This document shows, piece by piece, positions 41,748 through 51,315 of a DNA stretch of 64,000 nucleotides (positions are counted from its first letter, which is position 1; each line of letters starts with the position of its first letter). Under the pieces are notes generated by a model. The model saw nothing but the letters and a program-made list of their open reading frames with translations, did not search any database and was not told the origin of the DNA. Where the stretch lies: the NCBI GenBank assembly GCA_019454145.1, contig CP075366.1, positions 537,564-601,563 on the forward strand. The letters run 5' to 3'. Source of the stretch: Fimbriimonadaceae bacterium (GTDB lineage Bacteria; Armatimonadota; Fimbriimonadia; Fimbriimonadales; Fimbriimonadaceae). The position numbers were made by a program, and so were the translations under genes.

Positions 41748-43646
41748 TTACTTATCTTCTTTGAAGTCAGCGTCAATCACATCTTCTTGCGATCCACCTG
41801 CGGCTGCACCCACTCCAGCTTCTTCTGGTTGAGCTTCTGCCCCAGAATCTGCGTAAAGAGACTCAGCTAGCTTGTGACTTTCTTCTTCCAAAGAAGCCTT
41901 AGCCGTGCTCATCGCTTCTTGATCTTGGCGCTCAATTGCCTGATTAAGCTCGCTGATTTTTTCTTCAATGCGAGAACGATCACTTTCGGTTACCTTATCA
42001 CCCAGATCTTTGAGCATTTTCTGAGTCGAGCTCACCAACCGCTCACAATCATTCTTGAGCTCTGCTGATTCTCGCGCTTTGCGGTCAATCTCAGCATTTG
42101 CCTCGGCATCTTTGACCATGCCTTCAATCTCGTCTTTGGCAAGGTTGCCTGAACCAGAAACCGTAATCTTTTGTTGACTTCCGGTTGCCTTATCTGTTGC
42201 CGTCACGTTCAGGATTCCGTTGGCATCAATGTCGAAAGTAACTTCAACTTGAGGTACTCGAGCTGGTGCCGGCGGGATACCACTGAGATTGAACTGACCA
42301 AGCGACTTGTTATCCTTCGCCAAACTGCGTTCACCCTGAAGAATGTGGATTGTCACCTCTGTTTGGTTATCGGCCGCAGTTGTGTAAACGCGACTCTTCT
42401 TCGTTGGAATCGTAGTATTGCGCTCAATCAGAACGTCAGTAATTCCGCCCTGTGTCTCAACACCAAGGCTCAACGGAGTAACGTCCAGCAAAAGAATGTC
42501 GGTTTTTTCGCCACTCAATACACCTGCTTGGATTGCCGCACCAATCGCAACTACTTCGTCTGGGTTAACTGTTTTGTTGGGTTCCTTACCGGTGGTTTTC
42601 TTAACAAGCTCTTGAACCATTGGCATTCGCGATGACCCACCAACCAATACAACTTCATTTACATCAGCCCATTTGAGCTTAGCGTCGTTAAGAGCCCGAT
42701 CAACTGGCCCTTGAATTCGCTTCAGCAAGTCGGCGCACAAATCTTCAAATTTACTTCGGCTCAAGGACTTTTCAAGGTGGATTGGCTCGTTATCAACCGC
42801 AGTGATAAACGGTAGGCTGATATCCGTATTCACAGCACTGCTGAGTTCAACCTTTGCTTTTTCTGCTGCTTCCTTCAAGCGTTGAAGAGCCTTTGAATCT
42901 TTACGGAGATCAATAGCATTCTCAGCCATGAACTCGTTAGCCAACCAGTCAACAATCTTTTGGTCGAAGTCATCACCACCCAGGTGGCTGTCACCAGCAG
43001 TGGATTTAACTTCAATAACACCTTCGCCGACATCAAGGATAGAAACGTCAAACGTTCCGCCACCTAAGTCGAAAACCAAAATCGTTTCGTTGGATTTTTT
43101 ATCTAAACCATACGCAAGGCTCGCTGCGGTGGGCTCATTGATAATCCGCGACACGTTCATACCGGCTATTTCACCTGCGTTCTTGGTTGCAGTTCGTTGA
43201 CTGTCGTTAAAGTAAGCAGGAACCGTGATTACCGCGTCGGTAACAGTTTCGCCTAAATAAGCTTCCGCATCTGCTTTCAGTTTTTGCAGAATGACGGCAC
43301 TAATTTCTTCTGGAGTGAATTCCTTATCTACGGCCGGAATATGCACGGATGCATTCCCACGCTTATCTTTAATGACTTTGTACGAAACGCGCTTTGCTTC
43401 TTCAGCCACTTCATCAAACTTGTGCCCCATGAATCGCTTAATACTCGCGACCGTGTTTCCTGGGTTAGTTACCGCCTGACGCTTAGCAGTTACACCAACA
43501 AGCCGTTCGCCATTAGCTTTGAATGCCACTACACTCGGCAGAGTGCGGCTTCCTTCAGCGGTTGCGATCACCTTAGCTTCGCCACCTTCCATAATTGCGA
43601 CAACCGAGTTGGTTGTCCCGAGGTCAATTCCTACTGTTCGTCCCAT
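41748..43646 (-). CDS. dnaK: Molecular chaperone DnaK (Hsp70)
   Basis: A 632-residue Hsp70. The ATPase domain (1-380) shows [19 protein letters not shown] and [10 protein letters not shown]; the substrate domain and lid follow. The C-terminal [11 protein letters not shown] is the usual end that binds co-chaperones. No grpE, dnaJ or hrcA lies next to it, so the gene is transcribed alone. An inverted repeat lies about 46 bases upstream of the start. Confidence 0.97.
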   Translation of the reverse strand: MGRTVGIDLGTTNSVVAIMEGGEAKVIATAEGSRTLPSVVAFKANGERLVGVTAKRQAVTNPGNTVASIKRFMGHKFDEVAEEAKRVSYKVIKDKRGNASVHIPAVDKEFTPEEISAVILQKLKADAEAYLGETVTDAVITVPAYFNDSQRTATKNAGEIAGMNVSRIINEPTAASLAYGLDKKSNETILVFDLGGGTFDVSILDVGEGVIEVKSTAGDSHLGGDDFDQKIVDWLANEFMAENAIDLRKDSKALQRLKEAAEKAKVELSSAVNTDISLPFITAVDNEPIHLEKSLSRSKFEDLCADLLKRIQGPVDRALNDAKLKWADVNEVVLVGGSSRMPMVQELVKKTTGKEPNKTVNPDEVVAIGAAIQAGVLSGEKTDILLLDVTPLSLGVETQGGITDVLIERNTTIPTKKSRVYTTAADNQTEVTIHILQGERSLAKDNKSLGQFNLSGIPPAPARVPQVEVTFDIDANGILNVTATDKATGSQQKITVSGSGNLAKDEIEGMVKDAEANAEIDRKARESAELKNDCERLVSSTQKMLKDLGDKVTESDRSRIEEKISELNQAIERQDQEAMSTAKASLEEESHKLAESLYADSGAEAQPEEAGVGAAAGGSQEDVIDADFKEDK

Positions 43647-43691
43647 GTTATTTCTAGCTCGCGGCCCGCTTAACTATATAAGCATTAGACC

Positions 43692-43714
43692 ACTTGAGTC
43701 CTATACACTCAAGT
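43692..43714. promoter_or_regulatory. Inverted repeat upstream of dnaK (possible operator)
   Basis: ACTTGAGT (43692-43699) and ACTCAAGT (43707-43714) are perfect inverted arms with a 7-base spacer, within the dnaK promoter region. CIRCE (TTAGCACTC-N9-GAGTGCTAA) is not present, so a different heat-shock regulator might act here. Confidence 0.5.
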
Positions 43715-43773
43715 AACGCTAGAATACATGATTTAGTTGCATATAGACAGACGTTTGGGACGTTTGAATTAAC

Positions 43774-45051
43774 TTAGGCGGCCTTGAAGAAGCTGGTTGC
43801 TGGGGCTGGTGCTCCCGGGATGACCGTTTGTATGTTTGAATTCTGCAAACGTTTGACCAGAAGTTCTCCGAGAACCGCACGGTAGTCGGTGGTGGGCTTC
43901 AAATCAACCCCTTCAAAAAGGTTTGCTTGCTGCAGTCCAGGCCAGGTGCCTTTTACTTGACCACCCATAACGCCTGGCCCCATAGTCAGCATGCATCCGC
44001 CTGAACCGTGGTCTGTCCCAAGGCTTCCGTTTTCAGCAACTTGACGACCAAATTCGCTCATAACAACAAGGGTGTATTTGATGTTAGTAGCCGCTAAATC
44101 TTGATAAAACGCGCACATATTGTTTGCGAGGTCTTGCATGGATACATCCATGCCTCCATCCACACTTCCCTGACTGGCATGTGTGTCCCAACCAAAGAAG
44201 TCAATGTGAGCCAACTCAAGACCAACTTCCGCTTTCATGAGAGCCGCTGTGTATTTGAGACTTCGTCCCAAATCTGTATCGCCATACGGAAAGCCGCCAG
44301 TAGATGTGTACGATCCAAAGTTGGTTTGGGAGAATGTCTGAACGGCACGCTGAGCATCGCGAACATAAGTACGCGAGTCATCTGTTATCCGAGCATACAT
44401 TCGCCCAATCGTTTGGTCAATTTCTGCCTGATCAGGGAAACGAGTGCTAAATCTGTAGTCAGCCGGGTTCTTTGTAACGACTACCTGTTGTGCTTTAGAA
44501 AGTGCTCCCGGCACGGAGTCAGAATAAGCTATTCCCCGGAAACTTCCATTAGGATTAACAGGCGCAGTAGTTCCCAAATGCCGACTTAACCATCCGCTTC
44601 CGCCTAAGATATCGCCCTCGTACTCCATAAACTTCTGAGCTTCAAAATGAGAACGAGTCCAGTTGGAACGACCAACCGCATGAATGATTCCTAGCTGTTG
44701 CGCATCGAAGATTTGTTTTAGATTTTGAAATGCCGGAGGCAATCCAAAATAGCCGTTCAAATCAATAGCTTTTCGAGCTGCTCCGCTACTTGGCTGAGGG
44801 ACAGCAATCGTTGGACGAAGTTGGTAGTAGCGCGCATCGCCGTGAGGCACACAGAAAGTCAATCCATCTGCGCCTCCTCTTAAATAAACGACAATCAGAA
44901 CGTCACGCGCTGGCCCGCTTTGAGCAAAAGCCATCCGTGGAGCCCAAAACGGCAGAGAAATTGCACCAGCAACTCCTGCTGCGCCGGTTAAAAACTTTCT
45001 CCGGCTCATGTTTTGATACTCTTTGCATGCGTTCTTTACGTTGTCGTTCAT
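43774..45051 (-). CDS. DUF1501 family protein, Tat-exported
   Basis: A 425-residue protein of the DUF1501 family. The N terminus has S-R-R-K-F-L followed by a hydrophobic stretch (T-G-A-A-G-V-A-G-A-I-S-L-P), a twin-arginine signal. The conserved centre includes F-G-W-D-T-H and V-M-S-E-F-G-R, with D-H-G-S-G-G near the end. Fold relation to alkaline-phosphatase/sulfatase-like proteins has been proposed; activity is not established. It is the standard partner of DUF1800 genes and lies 15 bases after one, so the two form an operon. Confidence 0.88.
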   Translation of the reverse strand: MNDNVKNACKEYQNMSRRKFLTGAAGVAGAISLPFWAPRMAFAQSGPARDVLIVVYLRGGADGLTFCVPHGDARYYQLRPTIAVPQPSSGAARKAIDLNGYFGLPPAFQNLKQIFDAQQLGIIHAVGRSNWTRSHFEAQKFMEYEGDILGGSGWLSRHLGTTAPVNPNGSFRGIAYSDSVPGALSKAQQVVVTKNPADYRFSTRFPDQAEIDQTIGRMYARITDDSRTYVRDAQRAVQTFSQTNFGSYTSTGGFPYGDTDLGRSLKYTAALMKAEVGLELAHIDFFGWDTHASQGSVDGGMDVSMQDLANNMCAFYQDLAATNIKYTLVVMSEFGRQVAENGSLGTDHGSGGCMLTMGPGVMGGQVKGTWPGLQQANLFEGVDLKPTTDYRAVLGELLVKRLQNSNIQTVIPGAPAPATSFFKAA

Positions 45052-45066
45052 TTTTCCAAACCTGTC

Positions 45067-46725
45067 TCAATACCACTGATAGCTAGGCCCAGCCATCGCG
45101 ATCGCAAAAGCAGCGCGAATGGAAACATCGCCGGTCTTGCCTTTTAAGTATCGGCGGATCCAGACCTGATCTGAAACTGGTAATTCTCCCAGGAACATCT
45201 TAGAGTTGATTTCCGTGACCTTTGCCGCATCGTCCATGCTGCGCATAGCCGTTACATCAATCAACGGCAGCAGCCCCCAATGGGAATTGACCTCTTGGAC
45301 AAACCGAATCCGGCGAACCATACCACCTGCCCAGAAATCCACTCGATCGGGATATCCATCCGGCTGATTCCAAAGATGCGGCTCCATATTCATGGGAATG
45401 AAATGCTCGTTCCACAATCCCCAAATGCTTACTAAGTCCGAACCCAACTGCTTCACGGAACTATAAATCAGGTGGTTGGGTCTCTTAAATTTTGGAACGG
45501 ATGTGCTGATCTCACCAACCGCAAGAATTTCCCTCAATACGGCTTTTATATTTCCGCTAGTGCCCCACGCATTGGTAATCCTGGTCATGAGCGCGGCTGA
45601 AGCATCGCGTCCTAAGAAAAAGCGAGCCATTTTATTTCCAATATGCGCAATCGTTTTTGGATGGTTACTCAACCAATCCAGAACGGCATCTCCCTTTGCC
45701 TTACCCGATTGATTGAACGTCCGCCCCATAACCGTAAAGGTTCCCGGCGTATTCCATTCCGGGTGAAAGGCGAATTCATCTTGAATAACACCATTATCAT
45801 TCAGAATTCCCCATCCTGTAAAAATATCTGCAAGCTGGTAGATGTCAGCCTCTGTGTATCCGCCATTAACACCGACTGTATGCAGTTCCAAAAGTTCTCG
45901 CGCATAGTTCACATTGATTCGAGAAGCGGTGTTTGCTCGATTATCAAGATAAAGCATCATGGCCGCATGATTTGCTGATGCTACGAGGAGTTCCTTAAAT
46001 GTATTTAATGAAAGGCTGTGAATTTTGCGGCAGTAGTCATGCATTAAGTATCCATTGACTTTCCATCTATCAACGTAAAGGTGGTCGTTCCAGAACTCTG
46101 CAATTCGTTGCTTTAGCTGACGCTTTGAGTAAATAGAACGCAGAATGACCGCATCGTTCCAATCCTGTCTTACTTCCCAATCGAACTGTTCTTGTTTGAG
46201 TTGCGCATATGGCAAATTGATGGTGGGAGCAAATTGGAGAACCTTATTTTCACATGCAGAATCATCAATTGCATCTGGATTCAATTGCTTTTCCAAATAG
46301 GCGGAGTATCCGAGAGTTTTTATCTCAGCTAAATCCGCGGGAGTTGGACCGTAGTTGATACGGCGAAGAAGCTTGATATCATTATCTTGCCAACTTCTTT
46401 GAACGCTCACCGATGAATTTACGGATGAGCCTCCATTGCCAAGCCCGCCTGAGTAGGTCACCGATCCCGTGGAGAGGCTTCCGTGTTGAGAACCTCCACC
46501 CATTCCGCCAGTGCCTGGAGGGCGAGAACCTGCAGCGCCTCGATTGCCCTGACGGCTTTGAGCCGATGCTGCGCCAGCAACTGCGGACATAGCGGCGACC
46601 AACCCGCCAGCCAGGGCTCCTCTTCGGCTAATTGTTCGGGTACTTGATTCCCCCAGAGTATTTTCTGCGCCTTCTAAATCGGAGGCATTCAGGGCATCTT
46701 CAACTAACCGCGATAACATTTGCAT
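45067..46725 (-). CDS. DUF1800 family protein, possibly Tat-exported
   Basis: A 552-residue protein. An N-terminal S-R-R-G-A-L-A-G-G followed by a hydrophobic run (about 35-56) looks like a Tat signal preceded by an unusually long n-region of about 33 residues. A Gly/Ser-rich low-complexity linker follows (about 60-100). The DUF1800 core includes F-W-N-D-H-L, N-Y-A-R-E-L-L-E-L-H-T-V-G-V and D-I-F-T-G-W. Function unknown; DUF1800 and DUF1501 are nearly always encoded together. A start at another Met near residue 44 would leave a shorter leader but lose the twin-Arg motif. Confidence 0.88.
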   Translation of the reverse strand: MQMLSRLVEDALNASDLEGAENTLGESSTRTISRRGALAGGLVAAMSAVAGAASAQSRQGNRGAAGSRPPGTGGMGGGSQHGSLSTGSVTYSGGLGNGGSSVNSSVSVQRSWQDNDIKLLRRINYGPTPADLAEIKTLGYSAYLEKQLNPDAIDDSACENKVLQFAPTINLPYAQLKQEQFDWEVRQDWNDAVILRSIYSKRQLKQRIAEFWNDHLYVDRWKVNGYLMHDYCRKIHSLSLNTFKELLVASANHAAMMLYLDNRANTASRINVNYARELLELHTVGVNGGYTEADIYQLADIFTGWGILNDNGVIQDEFAFHPEWNTPGTFTVMGRTFNQSGKAKGDAVLDWLSNHPKTIAHIGNKMARFFLGRDASAALMTRITNAWGTSGNIKAVLREILAVGEISTSVPKFKRPNHLIYSSVKQLGSDLVSIWGLWNEHFIPMNMEPHLWNQPDGYPDRVDFWAGGMVRRIRFVQEVNSHWGLLPLIDVTAMRSMDDAAKVTEINSKMFLGELPVSDQVWIRRYLKGKTGDVSIRAAFAIAMAGPSYQWY

Positions 46726-46908
46726 TCACCTTCAACCAGAGTGCTGCCCAACCCAACAATGACTGGAATCATTGCCAGCAGCCTCCTTTTCAGGCTTTCC
46801 ATTCCCAGCAAAAACAGAGCCTAGTGGGGATACCGGGATTTGAAATCTCTAGCCCAATTGGCACAAAAAACCGCAATTCTCAAACCCCTTAGAGTAATTT
46901 GATTGGGT

Positions 46909-47775
46909 ATGAATTCCCGGCTTGCAATCGTGACTTGCCAGAACATCCCCGAAGTGGATGTGGATGAGGAGTTGGTTCTTCAGCGGTTTAAAGATTCGGG
47001 ATTTGATGTCTCACTTGTAGCTTGGGAAGATTCATCAATCTATTGGCCATCCTTTGAAGCCGTTTTGATCCGATCTACTTGGAACTACCCCGAATTTCCG
47101 GAAGAGTTTCGATCATGGATCAATCGCGTGACGCTACTCACGCGCCTCTTTAACTCAGCAGATTTAATTTTGCCGAACATTCACAAATCATATTTGCTCA
47201 AGCTGAGCGATGCCGGGGTGCCCATAGTTCCAACCCTGTTACCGCGTGATTTTAACGAAGCGAAGAGTTGGTTATCCGAAAACCAATACAACCGATTCGT
47301 GCTCAAACCAGTTATCGGAGCCGGAAGTTGGATGACCGACTTTTTCAGTATTGATGAGCTAGAGCGCGCAGAAAAATTCTTTGCCGAGATCCAGGCCGAA
47401 AGCGACCCGATCTGCCAGCCATTTATGGAGTCAGTTGCCAACGGCGGCGAACGCTCACTGATTTACCTCGACGGCAAATTCACTCACAAAATCATTAAAC
47501 AGCCACGGTTTATCGGTCAAGAAGAATCAGTTTCAGATGCTTTACCAGTAGAACTTCACGAAGCGCAAATAGGCAACCTTGTTATCAATACGCTTACAGA
47601 AAAACCTCTCTATGCCAGGGTTGACCTAATCGAGGACAATGGTGAGTTGCTCCTCTCAGAATTAGAACTGATTGAGCCTTCGCTATTTTTCAAGCAAAAT
47701 CCAGCGGCATTGGATGATCTGATTCAGGGAGTCAAATCTCGATTATCTAAGGCCAAGGTACTCGAATTGAACTAG
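46909..47775 (+). CDS. ATP-grasp enzyme (RimK/glutathione-synthetase-like)
   Basis: A 288-residue ATP-grasp protein. Visible features are R-S-T-W-N-Y (N-terminal), K-S-Y-L-L-K-L, F-V-L-K-P-V-I-G-A-G-S-W for ATP binding, and E-L-E-L-I-E-P-S-L-F-F for the metal-binding end, where N would follow in many families. It is an ATP-dependent carboxylate-amine ligase of unknown substrate. The frame allows a TTG at 46903, but ATG 46909 is favoured. Its end overlaps that of the convergent candidate selenoprotein by 29 bases. Confidence 0.8.
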   Translation: MNSRLAIVTCQNIPEVDVDEELVLQRFKDSGFDVSLVAWEDSSIYWPSFEAVLIRSTWNYPEFPEEFRSWINRVTLLTRLFNSADLILPNIHKSYLLKLSDAGVPIVPTLLPRDFNEAKSWLSENQYNRFVLKPVIGAGSWMTDFFSIDELERAEKFFAEIQAESDPICQPFMESVANGGERSLIYLDGKFTHKIIKQPRFIGQEESVSDALPVELHEAQIGNLVINTLTEKPLYARVDLIEDNGELLLSELELIEPSLFFKQNPAALDDLIQGVKSRLSKAKVLELN

Positions 47776-48946
47776 TGGGATCGACATACTCGCCCCAGAA
47801 GTAGCTCTGCTGTGGCGGAACGGAACGGGCAATCTCGTCATCAATGGTTCTAAACGCAATCTTTAGCGGATACTTCCCTTTTGGTGCCCCACTTGTATTG
47901 TCATGATCGCCCCAGGCTTTTGCATCAACGAACGCAGTGAAATCTGTAGCAATCCCACGCTTACTGTCCACAGACATTGTTCCGGAAATAATCCCTTCTG
48001 TGCCTTTGGCAGTTCCGCCAGAGCCTTCCATGTTCGATATCTTGAATTGCCCAGAAAAGCTGAATTTGCCTTCTGGCATCCTGACCATCTTGATATCCAG
48101 TAACTGGATATTGTCGTATCTCCAACGGGTCGGTTCACCACGCACGTTATCCAGCAAGTGGAACCGAGCTAAACGCCGAGCAAGTTTTGCTGGCATGGCA
48201 AATTCACGACCGACTTGATCCAATATTTCCTTTGCATCTTCCGGGAATATCCAGAAGTGGTCTCGTCCAATGCTTTTGTTCTTATCCGAGGCATCAAGCG
48301 GCATGGGATCAATTCGTGAAATTGATCGAACGACAAGCGTTCCTTCCGGCTTCGGACGTGTCCATTGCTTAGTTGGGCTTGTTACAATCTCAACATGCTT
48401 TGGCGGGGATTGCTTGTACATGGCTAGGCCAGTATCAAGTAGCTTCATGAACTCATCACGTTGACGCCCGTGCATAGAAAACACGTATCCCTGGCCATCC
48501 GGCGCCACTACATAGAATCCCTGCGCTGTCACACCTTTGGATGCACCTGGATGAATATTCTTGATCGTTTCCATGAACCAAGTGCGCTCAGGGGATTCCC
48601 ATTTGCTCACTTGCAACTCGTTGGTGTTTCCGGCAAAAGGAATGAACTCATCTTTCAACCGGGCGATCACATCATCTCTCATGAACAAGTCACGCTTGTC
48701 CGCTTGACCGTTGTTTCACGTACAGCCAGTGGGATGTCCGTTCATCATCCACATAAATATAGGCTTGCCCTTTTCCTGCGCTTCAGCCCGAGCGGCGAAC
48801 AAATCCAGCCGCCAACCAACACGCATCCACTTTTCTTCTTCTTCGCTTGGCCAAATGGATTCAATACCTTCGGTTACCCAACTATCATCAACCGAGGGAG
48901 CAATGTTTGGCTGGGTCATCATTAATCCAAGCGCGAAAGAAATCAT
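47747..48946 (-). CDS. Candidate selenoprotein, thioredoxin-like, with in-frame TGA read as Sec
   Basis: One frame of 399 residues interrupted only by TGA at codon 77 (48716-48718). Translating through, the region reads K-P-I-F-M-W-M-M-N-G-H-P-T-G-C-T-U-N-N-G, so Cys75 and Sec77 form a C-x-U redox site in a thioredoxin-like domain, a segment where the family keeps its catalytic residues. The conserved-looking continuation (D-K-R-D-L-F-M-R-D-D-V-I-A-R-L) stays in the same frame. A SECIS-like hairpin sits right after the TGA. The N terminus is a weak export leader (M-I-S-F-A-L-G-L-M-M). Without readthrough it would give 76 residues plus a second product of 313 or fewer. It follows threonine dehydratase by 36 bases. 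A nonsense mutation or sequencing error remains possible. Confidence 0.72.
48684..48715 (-). promoter_or_regulatory. SECIS-like hairpin after the in-frame TGA
   Basis: Starting one base after the TGA on the minus strand: AACAA pairs with TTGTT (5 bp), a CG bulge, GTCA with TGAC (4 bp), an A-G mismatch, GC with GC (2 bp), apical loop GGACAA. The loop starts 14 bases after the TGA, with G at its first two positions. This fits the bacterial SECIS rules as I know them, although the upper stem is interrupted by one mismatch. Confidence 0.65.
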
Positions 48947-48982
48947 TGCCTTCTATTGTGCAACAAACTGCTCGCTTTTGAG

Positions 48983-49939
48983 CTAAATGAATCTCCAAAA
49001 CTCAGCCAGAGTCGCTAAATCCACATTGCCGCCACTGATGATAACGCCTACTTTTTTGCCAGAAACATCCAGTTGGTTTTCCCATAACGCAGCGAGTGAA
49101 AGACAGCCAGTGGGTTCAACAATGATCTTCATTCGTTCTGCATAAAATTTCGTGCATTCTATCAACGTGGAGTCTTTCACGCTCAGCATGTCAAATACGT
49201 TCTGTTTGATGATCGAAAACGTGAGTTCACTTGCCGAAGGAGTTCTTGCCCCGTCGGCAATCGTTTCTGGGTTGTGGCAAGTTTCCAGTTGACCAGACCG
49301 AAACGATCGGCAGATATCATCCCCCGCTTCTGGCTCAACACCTATGACTTTGCAGTTTGGCGAAAGTGCCTTGGCAGATAGTGAAGATCCGCTGAGCAAG
49401 CCACCACCACCCGCGCAGACCATAAGATAATCCAGTTCGCCCACGTTTTCGAATAATTCTTTAGCGACTGTCCCCTGACCCGCAACGATATCAACGTGAT
49501 CATAGGGAGGAATAACGGTTAACCCACGCTCAGCGGAAATTTGAGAACCAAGTGTTTCCCGGCTTGTTTCATCTCGGTCGTAAAGAATCACCTCTGCCCC
49601 ATACCCCTTAGTTGCCGCGACTTTGAGTGCTGGCGCATCACTTGGCATGATCACAATAATTTGGACACCAAACAGCTTCCCCGCCAGAGCAAGAGCCTGA
49701 GCATGATTTCCCGAAGAGTAAGTCAGCACGCCCCTAGATCGTTGATCCGCGCTCAGCTGACTCAGCGCAAAGTACGCACCGCGAAACTTGAACGCGCCTG
49801 CTCGCTGAAAATTCTCACACTTAAAATACAGTTGAGCCCCAAACTTTTCGTTCGCGGTTTTTGATGTCAGCACGGGGGTTTTGTGCGCCACTCCTTCAAG
49901 ATCCGAAGCAGCTCGCTGAACATCAGAAAAATCAACCAT
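48983..49939 (-). CDS. Threonine/serine dehydratase, PLP-dependent
   Basis: A 318-residue fold-type II PLP enzyme, the size of the catabolic or single-domain dehydratases, lacking the C-terminal ACT-like regulatory domain of IlvA. The PLP Lys is in A-G-A-F-K-F-R-G-A, S-S-G-N-H-A-Q-A is the substrate/PLP loop and C-A-G-G-G-G-L is the phosphate-binding glycine loop. It deaminates threonine (or serine) to the 2-oxo acid. The ATG at 49939 is divergent from the aminotransferase. Serine racemase is an alternative. Confidence 0.9.
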   Translation of the reverse strand: MVDFSDVQRAASDLEGVAHKTPVLTSKTANEKFGAQLYFKCENFQRAGAFKFRGAYFALSQLSADQRSRGVLTYSSGNHAQALALAGKLFGVQIIVIMPSDAPALKVAATKGYGAEVILYDRDETSRETLGSQISAERGLTVIPPYDHVDIVAGQGTVAKELFENVGELDYLMVCAGGGGLLSGSSLSAKALSPNCKVIGVEPEAGDDICRSFRSGQLETCHNPETIADGARTPSASELTFSIIKQNVFDMLSVKDSTLIECTKFYAERMKIIVEPTGCLSLAALWENQLDVSGKKVGVIISGGNVDLATLAEFWRFI

Positions 49940-50025
49940 CTGCCCTCAGTATTCCCAATCTAATATCACTAAAACCGATGGTCGGGCCTAACAAATTGGA
50001 ATCTACAGTAATATTCCAATTACAC

Positions 50026-51252
50026 ATGGCTCTCCCTCTTTCACGACGCGCCAAAGCAATGCCGGCCTCGCCGATCCGCAAACTTGCACCCTATGCCGAC
50101 GCCGCTAAAAAGTCAGGAGTCAAGGTGTACCACCTCAATATCGGCCAACCCGACGTGCCGAGCCCAATTCAGTTTTGGGATGCCGTGAAGAATTCTAACT
50201 TGCAGGTCTTGGAATATTCAAATTCCGCCGGAATCGCCGAGCTTCGGGAGAAAGCCGCCGCCGATTACCGCAAAAACGGAATAGATGTTTCCACTGATGA
50301 AGTCATTATCACAACCGCTGGATCAGAGTCGCTGAGCATCGCTCTCAACGTAATCTGCAACGAAGGAGACGAGGTTATTGTCCCCGAACCGTTATATGCA
50401 AACTACATCGGTTTTGCCGCTGGTACTGGGATCAATGTCGTTCCTATCCCGACGAGAATCGAAGACAACTTCGCGCTTCCACCAAGTTCAGAGTTTGCCA
50501 AACGCATAACCGAGCGCACTAAGACGATTATCATCTGCAACCCTGGCAACCCGACTGGAACCATTTATAGCAAGCAACAGCTCGAAGAACTTATTTCCAT
50601 TGCTAACGAACACAACCTCTATGTGATCGCGGACGAAGTCTATCGCGAGTTTGCTTACGATGGCGTTCGCCCAGTTAGCGTGTTGCAACTCGCCGGTACC
50701 GAACAAAACGCGATCATGGTTGATTCGGTGAGCAAGCGTTACAGCCTTTGCGGAGCGAGGATCGGATTCTTTGTTACAAAGAACAAAGAGATCATGGATG
50801 CAGCAGTGCGGTTTGCTCAGGCACGCCTCTCTTCTCCTACACTTGATATGCTGGGTGTTATCGGCGCACTTGATACGCCACAAAGCTATTTCGATGATTT
50901 GCGGTTGGAATACACGCGCCGTCGCGATCTGCTGGTTTCTCGCCTCCGCGCCATGCCAGGAGTGACCTGCCCTGACATTCATGGTGCTTTCTATGCAACG
51001 GTGCGGCTCCCGATTGACGACAGCGACCGTTTCTGCCAATGGATGCTTGAGGAATTCCGACACAACAACTCAACCGTGATGATGGCCCCTGGAACCGGGT
51101 TCTATTCCACAAAGGGATGCGGGTTAGATGAAGTTAGGATCGCTTACGTGCTCAACCTGGAAGACTTAGGCAAAGCAATGGACTGCTTGGAAATCGCATT
51201 GCAAACTTATCCTGGTCGAACTTTGAATTCTCCCGTCGCGGCTGGAAACTAA
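50026..51252 (+). CDS. Pyridoxal-phosphate aminotransferase, class I/II
   Basis: A 408-residue fold-type I aminotransferase. The PLP Lys is in S-V-S-K-R-Y-S-L-C-G-A-R-I-G, with N-P-G-N-P-T-G and V-I-A-D-E-V-Y-R typical for aspartate/alanine-like enzymes. A longer upstream frame (55 codons) overlaps the dehydratase start and is not family-like, so ATG 50026 is chosen. Donor and acceptor are not determinable; aspartate- or alanine-type is favoured by the sequence pattern. A strong terminator follows. Confidence 0.9.
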   Translation: MALPLSRRAKAMPASPIRKLAPYADAAKKSGVKVYHLNIGQPDVPSPIQFWDAVKNSNLQVLEYSNSAGIAELREKAAADYRKNGIDVSTDEVIITTAGSESLSIALNVICNEGDEVIVPEPLYANYIGFAAGTGINVVPIPTRIEDNFALPPSSEFAKRITERTKTIIICNPGNPTGTIYSKQQLEELISIANEHNLYVIADEVYREFAYDGVRPVSVLQLAGTEQNAIMVDSVSKRYSLCGARIGFFVTKNKEIMDAAVRFAQARLSSPTLDMLGVIGALDTPQSYFDDLRLEYTRRRDLLVSRLRAMPGVTCPDIHGAFYATVRLPIDDSDRFCQWMLEEFRHNNSTVMMAPGTGFYSTKGCGLDEVRIAYVLNLEDLGKAMDCLEIALQTYPGRTLNSPVAAGN

Positions 51253-51258
51253 CCAAGC

Positions 51259-51306
51259 AAAACAATAATAGCCGCTTGGTAAATTCCAAGCGGCTATTAT
51301 TGTTTT
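51259..51306. terminator. Perfect bidirectional terminator between aminotransferase and rpmB
   Basis: Two perfectly complementary 21-base arms (51259-51279 and 51286-51306) enclose a 6-base loop. The arms begin AAAA and end TTTT, so the hairpin ends transcripts from both sides of these convergent genes. Confidence 0.95.
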
Positions 51307-51315
51307 AATTCTTTA

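Noticed and set aside
43650-43770. CIRCE heat-shock element upstream of dnaK
   Set aside because: The dyad present is ACTTGAGT-N7-ACTCAAGT; it does not match the TTAGCACTC/GAGTGCTAA consensus.
47747-48688. Separate 313-residue gene starting after the TGA
   Set aside because: Its only start would be a TTG without a ribosome site, and its sequence continues the upstream frame exactly. One gene with recoded TGA is simpler.
51259-51306. Mobile-element end or CRISPR-like repeat
   Set aside because: The perfect inverted repeat is a single copy with A and T flanks between two convergent genes, so it is a bidirectional terminator.
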